Source of the DNA: Lunatimonas lonarensis
GTDB taxonomy: Bacteria > Bacteroidota > Bacteroidia > Cytophagales > Cyclobacteriaceae
DNA length: 34,628 bases
Direction of reading: 5' to 3'
NCBI RefSeq assembly: GCF_000390185.1
Contig: NZ_AQHR01000098.1
Coordinates: 1 to 34,628 of the forward strand
This document shows, one piece after another, positions 7,878-16,150 of the stretch. A model generated the notes under the pieces. The model saw nothing but the letters and a program-made list of their open reading frames with translations. It did not search any database and was not told the origin of the DNA. Each line of letters starts with the position of its first letter. Positions within the stretch are counted from its first letter, which is position 1. Made by a program: the position numbers and the translations under genes.

Positions 7878-8846
7878 ATGTATAGAATGATCCCAAAACG
7901 ATTTCATTTTCCCGCTCTCATTTTTGCGCTTACCGCCCTTGCCTTTTGGGCAATGCCCAGTCAGACGGCAATTGGCCAGGGTTCACGATCCGACATAATC
8001 GGCCGATGGAACCTCACCGTAAACATAGACGGCAGGGAACTTCCCTCTTGGTTGGAAGTAAAGCTGTCTGGTTCCCGAACTTTGGTGGGCTATTTCGTAG
8101 AGGAACACGGGAGTGCGCGTCCGATCTCATTGGTCAACTTTAAAAACAACGAGGTTTCTTTCAGCATCCCTCCGCAGTGGGATCCGGGAAAGAAGGACAC
8201 CAAGCTAAAAGCGACGCTGACCAATGGAAGGTTGAACGGTGTTCTGACCACGAGTTCAGGAAAAAAACACCCGTTCACAGGCGAGCCGGCGCCATCGCTG
8301 GTTCGGGAGGGCACACCCGAATGGGGTGATGCAATCGCGTTATTCAATGGCAAAAACCTGGATGGCTGGTATGCAGACAAAGCCGAAAACCAATGGACGG
8401 TAAAAGATGGAATCCTAACGAGCGACAAAGCCGGAGCAAACCTGATTACCAACCAAAAGTTTGACGACTTTAAGCTTTATGCGGAGTTTCGGTATCCGGA
8501 AGGCAGCAATAGCGGAATCTACCTACGGGGACGGTACGAGCTTCAGATCGAAGACAATAAAGGGACGGAACCTTCCAGCGTATATTATGGAGGGATCTAC
8601 GGTTTCCTTACGCCCAATGAAATGGTAGCGGAAGGGCCCGGTGTTTGGCAAAGCTACGAAATCACCCTAGTGGGAAGGCGGGTTACCGTAGTTGCCAATG
8701 GAAAAACCATTATCTGTGACCAGATTATTCCGGGAATAACAGGGGGAGCCATGGACAGCAAAGAGGGCGAACCAGGCCCTATCATGTTGCAGGGTGACCA
8801 TGGACCGATTGAGTTCAAAACCCTGATATTGACGCCTACCAAGTAA
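7878..8846 (+). CDS. Exported DUF1080 (3-keto-disaccharide hydrolase domain) protein
   Basis: A 322-aa exported protein. A signal segment (FPALIFALTALAFWAMPSQTAIGQ) is followed by a first beta domain (about residues 38-140, IIGRWNLTVNIDGRELPSWLEVKLSG) and then a DUF1080 concanavalin-like domain (about 148-321, starting WGDAIALFNGKNLDGWY and including FDDFKLYAEFRYPEGSNSGIYLRGRYELQIED and GPIMLQGDHGPIEFKTLIL). DUF1080 domains act on 3-keto-glycosides or bind carbohydrate in planctomycetes and Bacteroidota. The N-terminal domain is an addition seen in only some members and may be a lipocalin- or carbohydrate-binding-like fold (inference). It is a single gene closed by its own terminator. The start could also be ATG 7887. 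Confidence 0.85.
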   Translation: MYRMIPKRFHFPALIFALTALAFWAMPSQTAIGQGSRSDIIGRWNLTVNIDGRELPSWLEVKLSGSRTLVGYFVEEHGSARPISLVNFKNNEVSFSIPPQWDPGKKDTKLKATLTNGRLNGVLTTSSGKKHPFTGEPAPSLVREGTPEWGDAIALFNGKNLDGWYADKAENQWTVKDGILTSDKAGANLITNQKFDDFKLYAEFRYPEGSNSGIYLRGRYELQIEDNKGTEPSSVYYGGIYGFLTPNEMVAEGPGVWQSYEITLVGRRVTVVANGKTIICDQIIPGITGGAMDSKEGEPGPIMLQGDHGPIEFKTLILTPTK

Positions 8847-8874
8847 AAGCTAATTTAGTCAAAAATACCTGATG

Positions 8875-8908
8875 AACCCTGTGGAACCTACCCACAGGGT
8901 TTCTTTTT
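8875..8908 (+). terminator. Rho-independent terminator after the DUF1080 gene
   Basis: Perfect 10-base arms AACCCTGTGG (8875-8884) and CCACAGGGTT (8892-8901) with a 7-base loop, followed by TTCTTTTT. It lies between two convergent genes and overlaps the stop of the minus-strand peptidase by a base or two. Confidence 0.85.
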
Positions 8909-10028
8909 ACCGATCATTCATCATTTGGCGAACCTGATCCTTGGGAAGCGCCTTGACCAGGCGCCCACCCTTGCCAAGCATATCCTCCGCAGCAAAAAGC
9001 GCATTGGCAATCGCTTCCTCGGTAGCCTCAATAGTAGCCAAAAATAAACCGGAAACTTCATCGTTTGACAGGGGATGGACAAGGTTCGATGGCTGATTGC
9101 GACGGTCATGGGGTATCCTCATCTCTTTATGGGCACTAAATGCGATGACGTAATCCCCGCTGCCATTGCTGGCGATCCCGCCTGTTCTCGCCAGACCCAT
9201 CATTCCACGCTTCGCAATACGTTCTAGATTTCGATGGTCTACCGGGGCATCCGTAGCGACTACGATCATACAGGATCCGTCCAGAGACTCCAGGTTTTGC
9301 CTAAAACTATACTGATGAAGTATCTTGCCGAGAGGCAGTCCGTCGATTTGCAACACCCCTCCAAAATTAGCTTGAACCAACACCCCAACCGTATAGCCAC
9401 CCATAGTGGGAGGGAGCTTTCTGGACGATGTACCTATGCCAGCTTTAAAGCCAAAAGCTGTGGTACCGGTGCCTGCACCCACGTTTCCTTCTGCTACCTG
9501 ACCGGAAGCGGCCTCCTGAATCGCAGAAAACACATGGTGAGGCCGCACGTGGCGACCCCGAATATCATTTAGACCGCCATCGTTTGTCTCCCCCACAACG
9601 GCATTGACAGATTGTACGGCGGCGTTCTCTGCAAAGGAAAAAACAAAATCAATAATCCCGTCCAATGCCGCTGCTACACTGAGCGTATTGGTGAGCACCA
9701 CTGGAGACTCCAAATTTCCGAGCTCCTGTATCTGCGTACTGCCGGCAAGCTTGCCAAAACCATTGCCTACATAGACCGCTGCCGGCACTTTTTCCTGAAA
9801 AATATTTCCTCCATGGGGTAAAATAGCGGTTACCCCGGTGCGAACCGACTCCCCTTCGATAAGCGTGACCTGACCCACCTTGACCCCCTCAACATCCGTG
9901 ATGGCATTTAGGAGCCCGGTCGGAATGACTCCGAATTCAAAACCAAAATCGCGGGCCCGATCCTGCCCCTTGACATGGGAAGCATGTACGATCATCATAC
10001 CAACTAAAGCTAGCGTTAAATTTTTCAT
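8907..10028 (-). CDS. P1 family peptidase (DmpA-like N-terminal-nucleophile aminopeptidase)
   Basis: Exported member of the DmpA/BapA family (MEROPS S58, domain P1): Ntn-fold aminopeptidases that cut themselves once to expose a catalytic Ser. The protein shows the family blocks FGVIPTGLLNAITDVEGVKVGQVTL near the start, NAVVGETNDGGLND, GNVGAGTGTTAFGFKAGIGTSSR, and LARTGGIASNGSGDYVIAF. The predicted autocleavage is between Gly and Ser of NGSGD, about 290 residues from the start, matching Gly249-Ser250 of DmpA once the extra N-terminus is allowed for. ATG 10028 gives a good signal peptide (MKNLTLALVGMMIVHASHVKGQ). A longer reading from 10049 would need a TTG start and spoils the signal. Substrate preference (D-aminopeptidase, L-aminopeptidase/esterase or beta-peptidyl) cannot be fixed. 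Confidence 0.9.
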   Translation of the reverse strand: MKNLTLALVGMMIVHASHVKGQDRARDFGFEFGVIPTGLLNAITDVEGVKVGQVTLIEGESVRTGVTAILPHGGNIFQEKVPAAVYVGNGFGKLAGSTQIQELGNLESPVVLTNTLSVAAALDGIIDFVFSFAENAAVQSVNAVVGETNDGGLNDIRGRHVRPHHVFSAIQEAASGQVAEGNVGAGTGTTAFGFKAGIGTSSRKLPPTMGGYTVGVLVQANFGGVLQIDGLPLGKILHQYSFRQNLESLDGSCMIVVATDAPVDHRNLERIAKRGMMGLARTGGIASNGSGDYVIAFSAHKEMRIPHDRRNQPSNLVHPLSNDEVSGLFLATIEATEEAIANALFAAEDMLGKGGRLVKALPKDQVRQMMNDR

Positions 10029-10062
10029 GTGTCTATAATTGTTTTTCAAAGGTCACAACTTG

Positions 10063-10141
10063 TCCCGGTTTATCGGGATGGAATCTCGCATGGTTGCCCC
10101 GGATAGCTATCGGGGCATCCCAGTGTGTGACGGCTACGTCA
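10063..10141. repeat. Intergenic palindromic element with a GATAGCTATC core
   Basis: Between the peptidase and dismutase genes are nested inverted repeats: TCCCG/CGGGA (10063-10078), TGCCCC (10095-10100) with GGGGCA (10112-10117) around the perfect palindrome GATAGCTATC (10102-10111), an outer pair GGGATG/CATCCC (10075-10080, 10116-10121), and TGACG/CGTCA (10128-10141). GATAGCTATC flanked by G/C arms is, to my knowledge, a frequent short intergenic repeat in Cytophagales. It lies in the peptidase leader on the minus strand. Confidence 0.55.
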
Positions 10142-10209
10142 TGCTCGATTTCATCTGTGTTCAAGTTGTCTTTCAGCAAACAGAAAAAAGCAATTGATTG
10201 AAACAAACT

Positions 10210-10248
10210 GGATCAAAAACGGCTCCCTACTTTACGTGGGAGCCGTTT
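10210..10248 (-). terminator. Rho-independent terminator after the superoxide dismutase gene
   Basis: Arms AAACGGCTCCC (10217-10227) and GGGAGCCGTTT (10238-10248) with a 10-base loop. Read on the minus strand, the stem is followed by TTTTTGATC, as expected for termination of the dismutase transcript, which ends at 10274. Confidence 0.8.
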
Positions 10249-10273
10249 GTTTGACGATCCTATTCGCAGCTTC

Positions 10274-11041
10274 TTAGACGCTGAAGGCATCGAACCGTTC
10301 CTGGACAGCCGCCCAATTCACCACATTCCACCAGCTGCTGATGTACCGAGGTCGTTCGTTCTGATAGTGCAGGTAGTAGGCATGTTCCCATACATCGATC
10401 CCTAGGAGCGGCTGACCCTTTAAGTCTGAAATATCCATAAGAGGGTTGTCCTGATTTGGAGTGGATCCCACCTTCAGGGTACCGCCGTCCAACACCAACC
10501 AGGCCCAGCCCGAGCCAAAACGGGTTTTGGCCGCATCTTCAAATTTCTCTACAAACGAAGAAAAACTACCAAACTCATTATTGATCGCTTCTGCCAGAGA
10601 TCCTGAGGGTTCGCCGCCGCCGTTTGGTGTCATGATAGACCAAAATAACTCGTGGTTATAATGGCCGCCCCCATTATTTCTCATCTTGGTAGAATACTTG
10701 GAGATGGATGCCATCACTTCTTCCAGTGGGTTCTCCATGTCAACACCTTCCTCTGCTGCGGCTTCCTTCAGGTTGTTGGCGTAGGCGGCAGCATGCTTGG
10801 TGTAGTGGATTTCCATGGTCATCGCATCGATGGATGGCTCCAGAGCTGAATAGTCATAGGGAAGCGGTTTCTGCGAAAAGCCGGTGATAATAGTTGGTTT
10901 GGCTTTCGAATCGCTTGATGATGAGCAGGAAGACAACAAGGTGGATCCCACCAAGCTACCCCCAAATCCCAATGATAGGGATGCCATTGTACTCTGCGCA
11001 ATAAACGTTCTCCTGGAATTACTCAACGAATTTCTTTTCAT
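10274..11041 (-). CDS. Exported Mn-type superoxide dismutase, Tat-like lipoprotein signal
   Basis: Fe/Mn superoxide dismutase (2 superoxide + 2 H+ to H2O2 + O2), 255 aa, longer than the usual 200 because of an N-terminal export region. Metal ligands are visible as H79 (MEIHYTKH), H130 (GGHYNH), D216 and H220 (DVWEHAYYL). GGHYNH together with Q197 in TPNQDNPL is the Mn-type pattern (Fe enzymes place the Gln elsewhere), so Mn or cambialistic use is predicted. The N-terminus has SRRTFI (R10-R11), a twin-arginine motif, then a hydrophobic stretch and LLSSC39, a lipobox, followed by a Ser-rich linker. Export by Tat as a folded, metal-loaded lipoprotein is therefore likely (inference). It stands alone, with its own terminator downstream. 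Confidence 0.93.
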   Translation of the reverse strand: MKRNSLSNSRRTFIAQSTMASLSLGFGGSLVGSTLLSSCSSSSDSKAKPTIITGFSQKPLPYDYSALEPSIDAMTMEIHYTKHAAAYANNLKEAAAEEGVDMENPLEEVMASISKYSTKMRNNGGGHYNHELFWSIMTPNGGGEPSGSLAEAINNEFGSFSSFVEKFEDAAKTRFGSGWAWLVLDGGTLKVGSTPNQDNPLMDISDLKGQPLLGIDVWEHAYYLHYQNERPRYISSWWNVVNWAAVQERFDAFSV

Positions 11042-11395
11042 TTCTCAAATGATTTTGTTGCATGTGTTAGGATAGATAATAATTGGTCAGTTTAAGGTAT
11101 GCTAAATTAACCATTAAATCCCTAAAAAGTATTACACCTAATCCTTAAGTAGTTAAAAAGTTTCCCCAAGGGACTAGAAAACGATCCGAATCAAAATAAA
11201 AAGACGGATCTGGCCAATTTGTCATGCATAACGTAATTTTTATTTCTTTCCGCTAAAAAACAAAAGTTAGGCATCGTTTCTGGGGAAAGGTGAGATAGAA
11301 GACCATTAATTCATACAAGTTACTTATTTTTGTGATTCAGCGGACTGTGCGTCTGATGTACGCAGTCGGGATCGCATCGATAAATCGGAACAGTT
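11042..11395. other. Divergent intergenic region between dismutase and dapF
   Basis: About 354 bases, AT-rich, with no ORF I would support and no tRNA-like structure. It should hold promoters for both divergent genes. Only the dapF-side element (11325-11332) is recognisable. A weak inverted pair GATCCG/CGGATC occurs within 11183-11210. Confidence 0.5.
11325..11332 (+). promoter_or_regulatory. Bacteroidota-type -7 element for the dapF operon
   Basis: TATTTTTG matches TAnnTTTG exactly and lies 63 bases before the dapF ATG. No clear TTG is present at the upstream position. Confidence 0.5.
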
Positions 11396-12193
11396 ATGAC
11401 CATTCCATTTTATAAGTACCAGGGCACCGGCAACGATTTTGTTATGATCGATGACCGAAAGCGCCATTTTGATTCCCAAAACCTAGCCTTGATCCAGCAG
11501 CTTTGCAACCGAAGGCTTGGCATAGGCTCGGACGGGTTGATCGTACTACGGGAGGCCGAAGGGTATGACTTTGAGATGACGTACTTCAATGCGGATGGTT
11601 CACAGAGTATGTGCGGAAATGGTGCGCGATGTGCGGTATCTTATGCCTACTATCTTGGCATGTGCGGAACCAAAACTCGGTTTCTCGCGGTAGACGGACC
11701 CCACGAGGCGACTATTCAGGGCTCGGAGGTCAGGTTGGAAATGATTCCTGTGAGATCGTTCAGACAGGTAGAAGGAGATACGTTTATCAACACAGGAGCT
11801 CCACACCACGTTAAATACGTGGAAAACCTACCTCATTTTCCCGTGGTCAGGGAAGGCGCAAAGATCCGTTACAATAAAGAGGTATACCCGGAGGGTACAA
11901 ACGTGAATTTTGTGATGCCCATCTCCGATGACACCATACAGGTTCGTACCTATGAACGGGGCGTAGAAGACGAAACCCTATCCTGTGGAACAGGTGTCAC
12001 TGCCTGCGCATTGCTTTATGGTAAAGAAAAGGGAATAGAAGAAGTGACCATTCTGACAAAAGGGGGTACCCTAAAGGTATGCTTCAAACCGGACGGAATG
12101 GGTGGCTTTGAACAAATCGAACTGATTGGTCCTGCACAGCAGGTGTTCAGCGGTACGATTCATATAAAACTGGAGGAGCTGGCCGCCGTTTAG
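11396..12193 (+). CDS. dapF: Diaminopimelate epimerase
   Basis: Converts LL- to meso-diaminopimelate for lysine and peptidoglycan synthesis, in the cytoplasm and without cofactor. Length is 265 aa, normal for the family. Both catalytic cysteines are present in their motifs: C73 in SMCGNGARC and C197 in ETLSCGTGVTAC. The N-terminal YQGTGNDFVMID and the substrate-binding NFVMP/YERGVEDET segments are also there. The start ATG gives the canonical beginning MTIPFYKYQGTGNDF. secA follows after 35 bases with no terminator, so the two may be cotranscribed. Confidence 0.97.
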   Translation: MTIPFYKYQGTGNDFVMIDDRKRHFDSQNLALIQQLCNRRLGIGSDGLIVLREAEGYDFEMTYFNADGSQSMCGNGARCAVSYAYYLGMCGTKTRFLAVDGPHEATIQGSEVRLEMIPVRSFRQVEGDTFINTGAPHHVKYVENLPHFPVVREGAKIRYNKEVYPEGTNVNFVMPISDDTIQVRTYERGVEDETLSCGTGVTACALLYGKEKGIEEVTILTKGGTLKVCFKPDGMGGFEQIELIGPAQQVFSGTIHIKLEELAAV

Positions 12194-12228
12194 CTTGGTC
12201 AGCAAGGATTTAATATAGAAATCAATAT

Positions 12229-15200
12229 ATGTTAGAGTTTATTGCAAAAGGGCTATCCAAGGTTTTCGGAACCAAATCGGATAGAGATATCAAATTGCTA
12301 ACGCCCATCGTAGAATCCATTAAGGCGGAGTATGCCAAATTGGCTTCCCTCAGCGATGATGAATTGCGGCAACAGACAGAAGAGATTAAGGGTGTCATTA
12401 ATGAAGACTTAAAGTCATTTGATGATAATATAGCTGCGACAAAGGCAAAAATAGATGCGTTACCTCCGGATGAAGTTCACGCCAAAGACGCATTGTTCAA
12501 TGAAATCGACAAAATAGAGAAGGGCCGAAACGAGGCGTTGGAAAAAACCCTCGACAAAGTGCTGCCAAGGGCTTTTGCCGTGGTAAAAGAAACCGCTCGA
12601 AGGCTCAAAGAAAACCGCAAGCTAGAGGTGAGTGTTTCTGCTTGGGACCAAGAGTTGGCCGCAACCAAAAGCTACGTTCAGATAGATGGAGATCGGGCTG
12701 TTTGGGGCAATACCTGGAACGCAGCAGGAGTAGAGGTAACCTGGGAAATGGTACATTACGATGTGCAGCTTCTAGGAGGCGTTGCCCTGCACAAGGGAAA
12801 CATCGCAGAGATGGCCACAGGTGAAGGAAAGACATTGGTTTCCACCCTGCCCGCTTTTTTGAATGCGCTTTCAGGCCGTGGCGTACATGTGGTCACGGTA
12901 AACGATTACCTGGCCAAACGGGATTCGGAGTGGAACGCACCCCTATTCGAGTTTCATGGGCTGAAAGTAGACTGCATCGACAAATATCCGCCAAATTCGG
13001 AGGCGAGACGCAGGGCCTATGCCTGCGATATTGTCTACGGAACCAATAACGAGTTCGGTTTCGACTACCTTAGGGATAACATGGCACGGGATTCACGGGA
13101 CTTGGTACAAGGTAAGCACCATTTTGCCATGATCGATGAAGTGGATTCCGTGTTGATCGATGACGCCCGAACACCGTTGATTATCTCCGGTCCGGTAGCC
13201 AAGGGTGATCAACACGAGTTCTACGAAATGAAGCCCAGGGTATCCACCTTGGTAGACGAACAGCGAAAACTGGTCCAGGGATACCTCACCGATGCCAAAC
13301 GCCTGATTAAAGAAGGCAATGAAAAAGATGGTGGTCTCGCCCTGTTTCGTGCTTTTCGAGGTTTACCCAAATACAAACCATTGATCAAATACCTTTCGGA
13401 GCCCGGCGTTCGGGTTATATTGCAGAAAACCGAAAACTACTACCTACAGGACAACAAGCGGAACATGCCGGAGGCGGATGAACCCCTGCTCTTTACCATA
13501 GACGAAAAGTCCAATTCGGTGGACCTGACGGATAACGGCATAGAAACCATCACCCGCAAAAATGAAGACCCCAGCTTCTTTATACTTCCGGATATAGGCA
13601 TGGAAATCGCCGAAATGGAAAAAGACGAAAGCTTGGACGACAAGGAAAAGCTGATCCGAAAGGAAGAGATCATCAAGGATTACGGCGTAAAGGCTCAGCG
13701 GATACATACCGTAAACCAGTTGCTGAAAGCCTACTGTATGTTCGAAAAAGATACCGAATACATCCTTGTGGATGGAAAGGTGAAGATCGTGGACGAGCAA
13801 ACAGGTCGGGTTATGGAAGGCCGAAGGTATTCCGACGGATTGCACCAGGCCATCGAGGCAAAGGAAAACGTCAAAGTAGAAGATGCTACACAGACCTACG
13901 CCACGATCACCCTCCAAAATTACTTCCGTATGTACCATAAGCTGGCTGGTATGACCGGCACGGCGGAAACAGAAGCGGGCGAATTTTGGGAAATCTACAA
14001 GCTGGACGTGATCGTTATACCCACCAACAAATCGATCCAACGACAGGACAGGGAGGATAAGGTGTACAAAACGGTCCGTGAGAAATTCAACGCCGTGGTG
14101 GATGAAATTAACGAACTAACCGAAGCAAACCGTCCTGTGCTGGTAGGTACCACCTCGGTAGAGATTTCCGAACTGTTAAGCCGGATGCTTACGTTACGGA
14201 AAATAAAGCATCAGGTACTAAATGCCAAGCAACATGCGCGGGAGGCCGATATCGTAGCAGAAGCAGGCAAGCCAAAAACCGTAACCATTGCCACCAACAT
14301 GGCCGGACGGGGTACGGATATCAAGCTAACGGCCGAGTCGAAGGCTGCGGGTGGTTTGGCCATTATTGGTACCGAACGTCATGAGTCCAGAAGGGTAGAC
14401 CGACAGTTGAGAGGCCGGTCCGGAAGGCAGGGAGATCCCGGTTCTTCCCAGTTCTTCGTTTCCTTGGAAGATAACCTGATGCGTCTTTTCGGATCTGAGC
14501 GAATTGCAAAGCTGATGGATCGCATGGGCCTGGAAGAAGGAGAGGTGATTCAGCATTCCATGATTACCAAATCGATTGAGCGGGCACAGCGCAAAGTAGA
14601 GGAAAATAACTTCGGTGTTCGAAAGCGTCTCTTGGAATACGACGACGTAATGAACAGTCAGCGGGAAGTAGTGTACCGACGACGAAAGAATGCCCTTATT
14701 GGTGATCGCCTGGAACTGGATATCCTCAACATCATGTACGATGTAGCGGAGGGGATCATTGAAATGGCCAAATCCACCGAAAATACGGAGGACCTTCGCA
14801 TGAACATCTATAGCTCCCTAGGGATAGATTTTCCAATCTCAGCCGAAGATCTCAAGCAAAAGGAAAGCCATGTTCTCACGAAGGAGCTTTTTGACGCAGC
14901 CTACAAAAATTATGTAACAAAGAATACTGGCATACTGACCAAGGCGATGCCAATTCTCCGGGACGTATACCAAAAACGCGGTGCCACGGTTAAGGAAATC
15001 ATGGTTCCCATTTCCGATGGCATCAAGCAAATCGGTGTTGTCATCAACCTCGAATCGACGGTTCAAAATGAGGGAAGGGATCTAATACGTGCCGTGGAAA
15101 AGACGGTTACGCTTGCCATCATTGACCAAAACTGGAAAGAGCATCTCCGCGATATGGATGACCTAAAGCAATCTGTACAAAATGCGGTATACGAACAAAA

Positions 15201-15609
15201 GGATCCTTTGTTGATTTACAAATTTGAGGCCTTTGAAATGTTCAAGCGCTTTGTCGGTAGGCTAAACGATGATGTCGTTTCCTTTATCACCAAATCAGAT
15301 CTGCCCAAGCAAGACCCTGAGCAGGTACGTGCCGCCCAAGCTGCCAAAAGGGAAGAACCCAAAGTTACCGCTTCAAAAGAGGAGGTGGGCAATACCTTAG
15401 GGGGTAATCCCGCCGCCCAACGAGCCGCTATTGCCAACTCGGGAGGCGGCCGTAGGGAACAGGTCATGCCTAGAAAGACAGAAAAAGTCTATGGTAGAAA
15501 CGACCGTGTTTCGGTACGTTATTTGGACGGGCAGGTGAAAAACGATGTGAAATTCAAGAGTGTGGAGCAGGATATCGCCGATGCAAAATGTGTGGTAATA
15601 GAAGAATAA
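12229..15609 (+). CDS. secA: Preprotein translocase subunit SecA
   Basis: ATPase that drives unfolded proteins through SecYEG. At 1126 aa it has the large size usual in Bacteroidota. Walker A is MATGEGKT (about 195-202), Walker B is DEVDSVLIDDART (D303-E304), the preprotein cross-linking region follows, and the second RecA domain contains TNMAGRGTDIKL and RQLRGRSGRQGDPGSSQF. The helical scaffold and wing domains follow, with IDQNWKEHLRDMDDLKQ. The C-terminus is unusual. The zinc-binding CxCxSGxxxxxC(C/H) tail is absent: the conserved lead-in GRND is kept but runs into RVSVRYLDGQVKNDVKF and ends CVVIEE. Contact with SecB through the zinc tail is thus not expected. Downstream, the SPOR-like gene begins 12 bases after the stop. 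Confidence 0.98.
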   Translation: MLEFIAKGLSKVFGTKSDRDIKLLTPIVESIKAEYAKLASLSDDELRQQTEEIKGVINEDLKSFDDNIAATKAKIDALPPDEVHAKDALFNEIDKIEKGRNEALEKTLDKVLPRAFAVVKETARRLKENRKLEVSVSAWDQELAATKSYVQIDGDRAVWGNTWNAAGVEVTWEMVHYDVQLLGGVALHKGNIAEMATGEGKTLVSTLPAFLNALSGRGVHVVTVNDYLAKRDSEWNAPLFEFHGLKVDCIDKYPPNSEARRRAYACDIVYGTNNEFGFDYLRDNMARDSRDLVQGKHHFAMIDEVDSVLIDDARTPLIISGPVAKGDQHEFYEMKPRVSTLVDEQRKLVQGYLTDAKRLIKEGNEKDGGLALFRAFRGLPKYKPLIKYLSEPGVRVILQKTENYYLQDNKRNMPEADEPLLFTIDEKSNSVDLTDNGIETITRKNEDPSFFILPDIGMEIAEMEKDESLDDKEKLIRKEEIIKDYGVKAQRIHTVNQLLKAYCMFEKDTEYILVDGKVKIVDEQTGRVMEGRRYSDGLHQAIEAKENVKVEDATQTYATITLQNYFRMYHKLAGMTGTAETEAGEFWEIYKLDVIVIPTNKSIQRQDREDKVYKTVREKFNAVVDEINELTEANRPVLVGTTSVEISELLSRMLTLRKIKHQVLNAKQHAREADIVAEAGKPKTVTIATNMAGRGTDIKLTAESKAAGGLAIIGTERHESRRVDRQLRGRSGRQGDPGSSQFFVSLEDNLMRLFGSERIAKLMDRMGLEEGEVIQHSMITKSIERAQRKVEENNFGVRKRLLEYDDVMNSQREVVYRRRKNALIGDRLELDILNIMYDVAEGIIEMAKSTENTEDLRMNIYSSLGIDFPISAEDLKQKESHVLTKELFDAAYKNYVTKNTGILTKAMPILRDVYQKRGATVKEIMVPISDGIKQIGVVINLESTVQNEGRDLIRAVEKTVTLAIIDQNWKEHLRDMDDLKQSVQNAVYEQKDPLLIYKFEAFEMFKRFVGRLNDDVVSFITKSDLPKQDPEQVRAAQAAKREEPKVTASKEEVGNTLGGNPAAQRAAIANSGGGRREQVMPRKTEKVYGRNDRVSVRYLDGQVKNDVKFKSVEQDIADAKCVVIEE

Positions 15610-15621
15610 ACCCCGTTTAAG

Positions 15622-16149
15622 ATGCAAAAACGAATCTGGTTAGCAGCCCTTTTGCCCCTTCTCCTGAGCGGATGTGGGTTCATTACCATATCCAAAACCG
15701 GTGGGTCGGCAGAGCGGTTTGCCGATTACCGTGAGGATCTAAGTGCCAGTAGACCCCGTTTTGACCCCCTTCCAAACCCTGTGGCGAGTATTGAACGCTC
15801 AGGGTCCTCGATTGCTCCGATAGACGATGAGCTGGCGGTTGCGATTCAGGATTTTATCCGCACAAATGAAAGAGAACATTTTTTCAACGGGTTTACCATT
15901 CTGGTGTATAGTGGCGTAGATCGGGAACAGGCCTTCAAAACCAGAAATAAACTTTATTCGGATTACCCGGGGATCACAACGTTTATGCAGTACCAAGAGC
16001 CTAGATACTTGGTAAAAGTTGGCCGGTATATTAACCGAATAGAAGCGTTGGGATGGTATGAAAAGATAAAAGATGCTTTTCCCAGCGCCAGAATTGTCCA
16101 AGACCGGTTTGAACGAAATCAACCCAACCAACATCAAGACAACCTATAA
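15622..16149 (+). CDS. SPOR-domain-like lipoprotein
   Basis: A 175-aa predicted lipoprotein: signal MQKRIWLAALLPLLLSGC with lipobox LLSGC (Cys18), a short linker with several Ser/Pro/Arg, then a compact alpha/beta region (about residues 88-165) with FFNGFTILVYSGVDREQAFKTRNKLYSDYP and YLVKVGRYINRIEALGWYEKIKDAFPSARIV. The beta-alpha-beta repeat with VKVGRY...A...Y..IK..FP..A.IV is the SPOR pattern. SPOR domains bind denuded septal peptidoglycan glycan. The gene follows secA by 12 bases and precedes the amidohydrolase by one base, so all are likely on one transcript. Which cell-envelope process it serves is not shown by sequence. Confidence 0.82.
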   Translation: MQKRIWLAALLPLLLSGCGFITISKTGGSAERFADYREDLSASRPRFDPLPNPVASIERSGSSIAPIDDELAVAIQDFIRTNEREHFFNGFTILVYSGVDREQAFKTRNKLYSDYPGITTFMQYQEPRYLVKVGRYINRIEALGWYEKIKDAFPSARIVQDRFERNQPNQHQDNL

Positions 16150-16150
16150 A

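Noticed and set aside
13444-14040. Minus-strand 198-aa open frame opposite secA
   Set aside because: The plus strand encodes conserved SecA sequence throughout; the antisense product resembles nothing.
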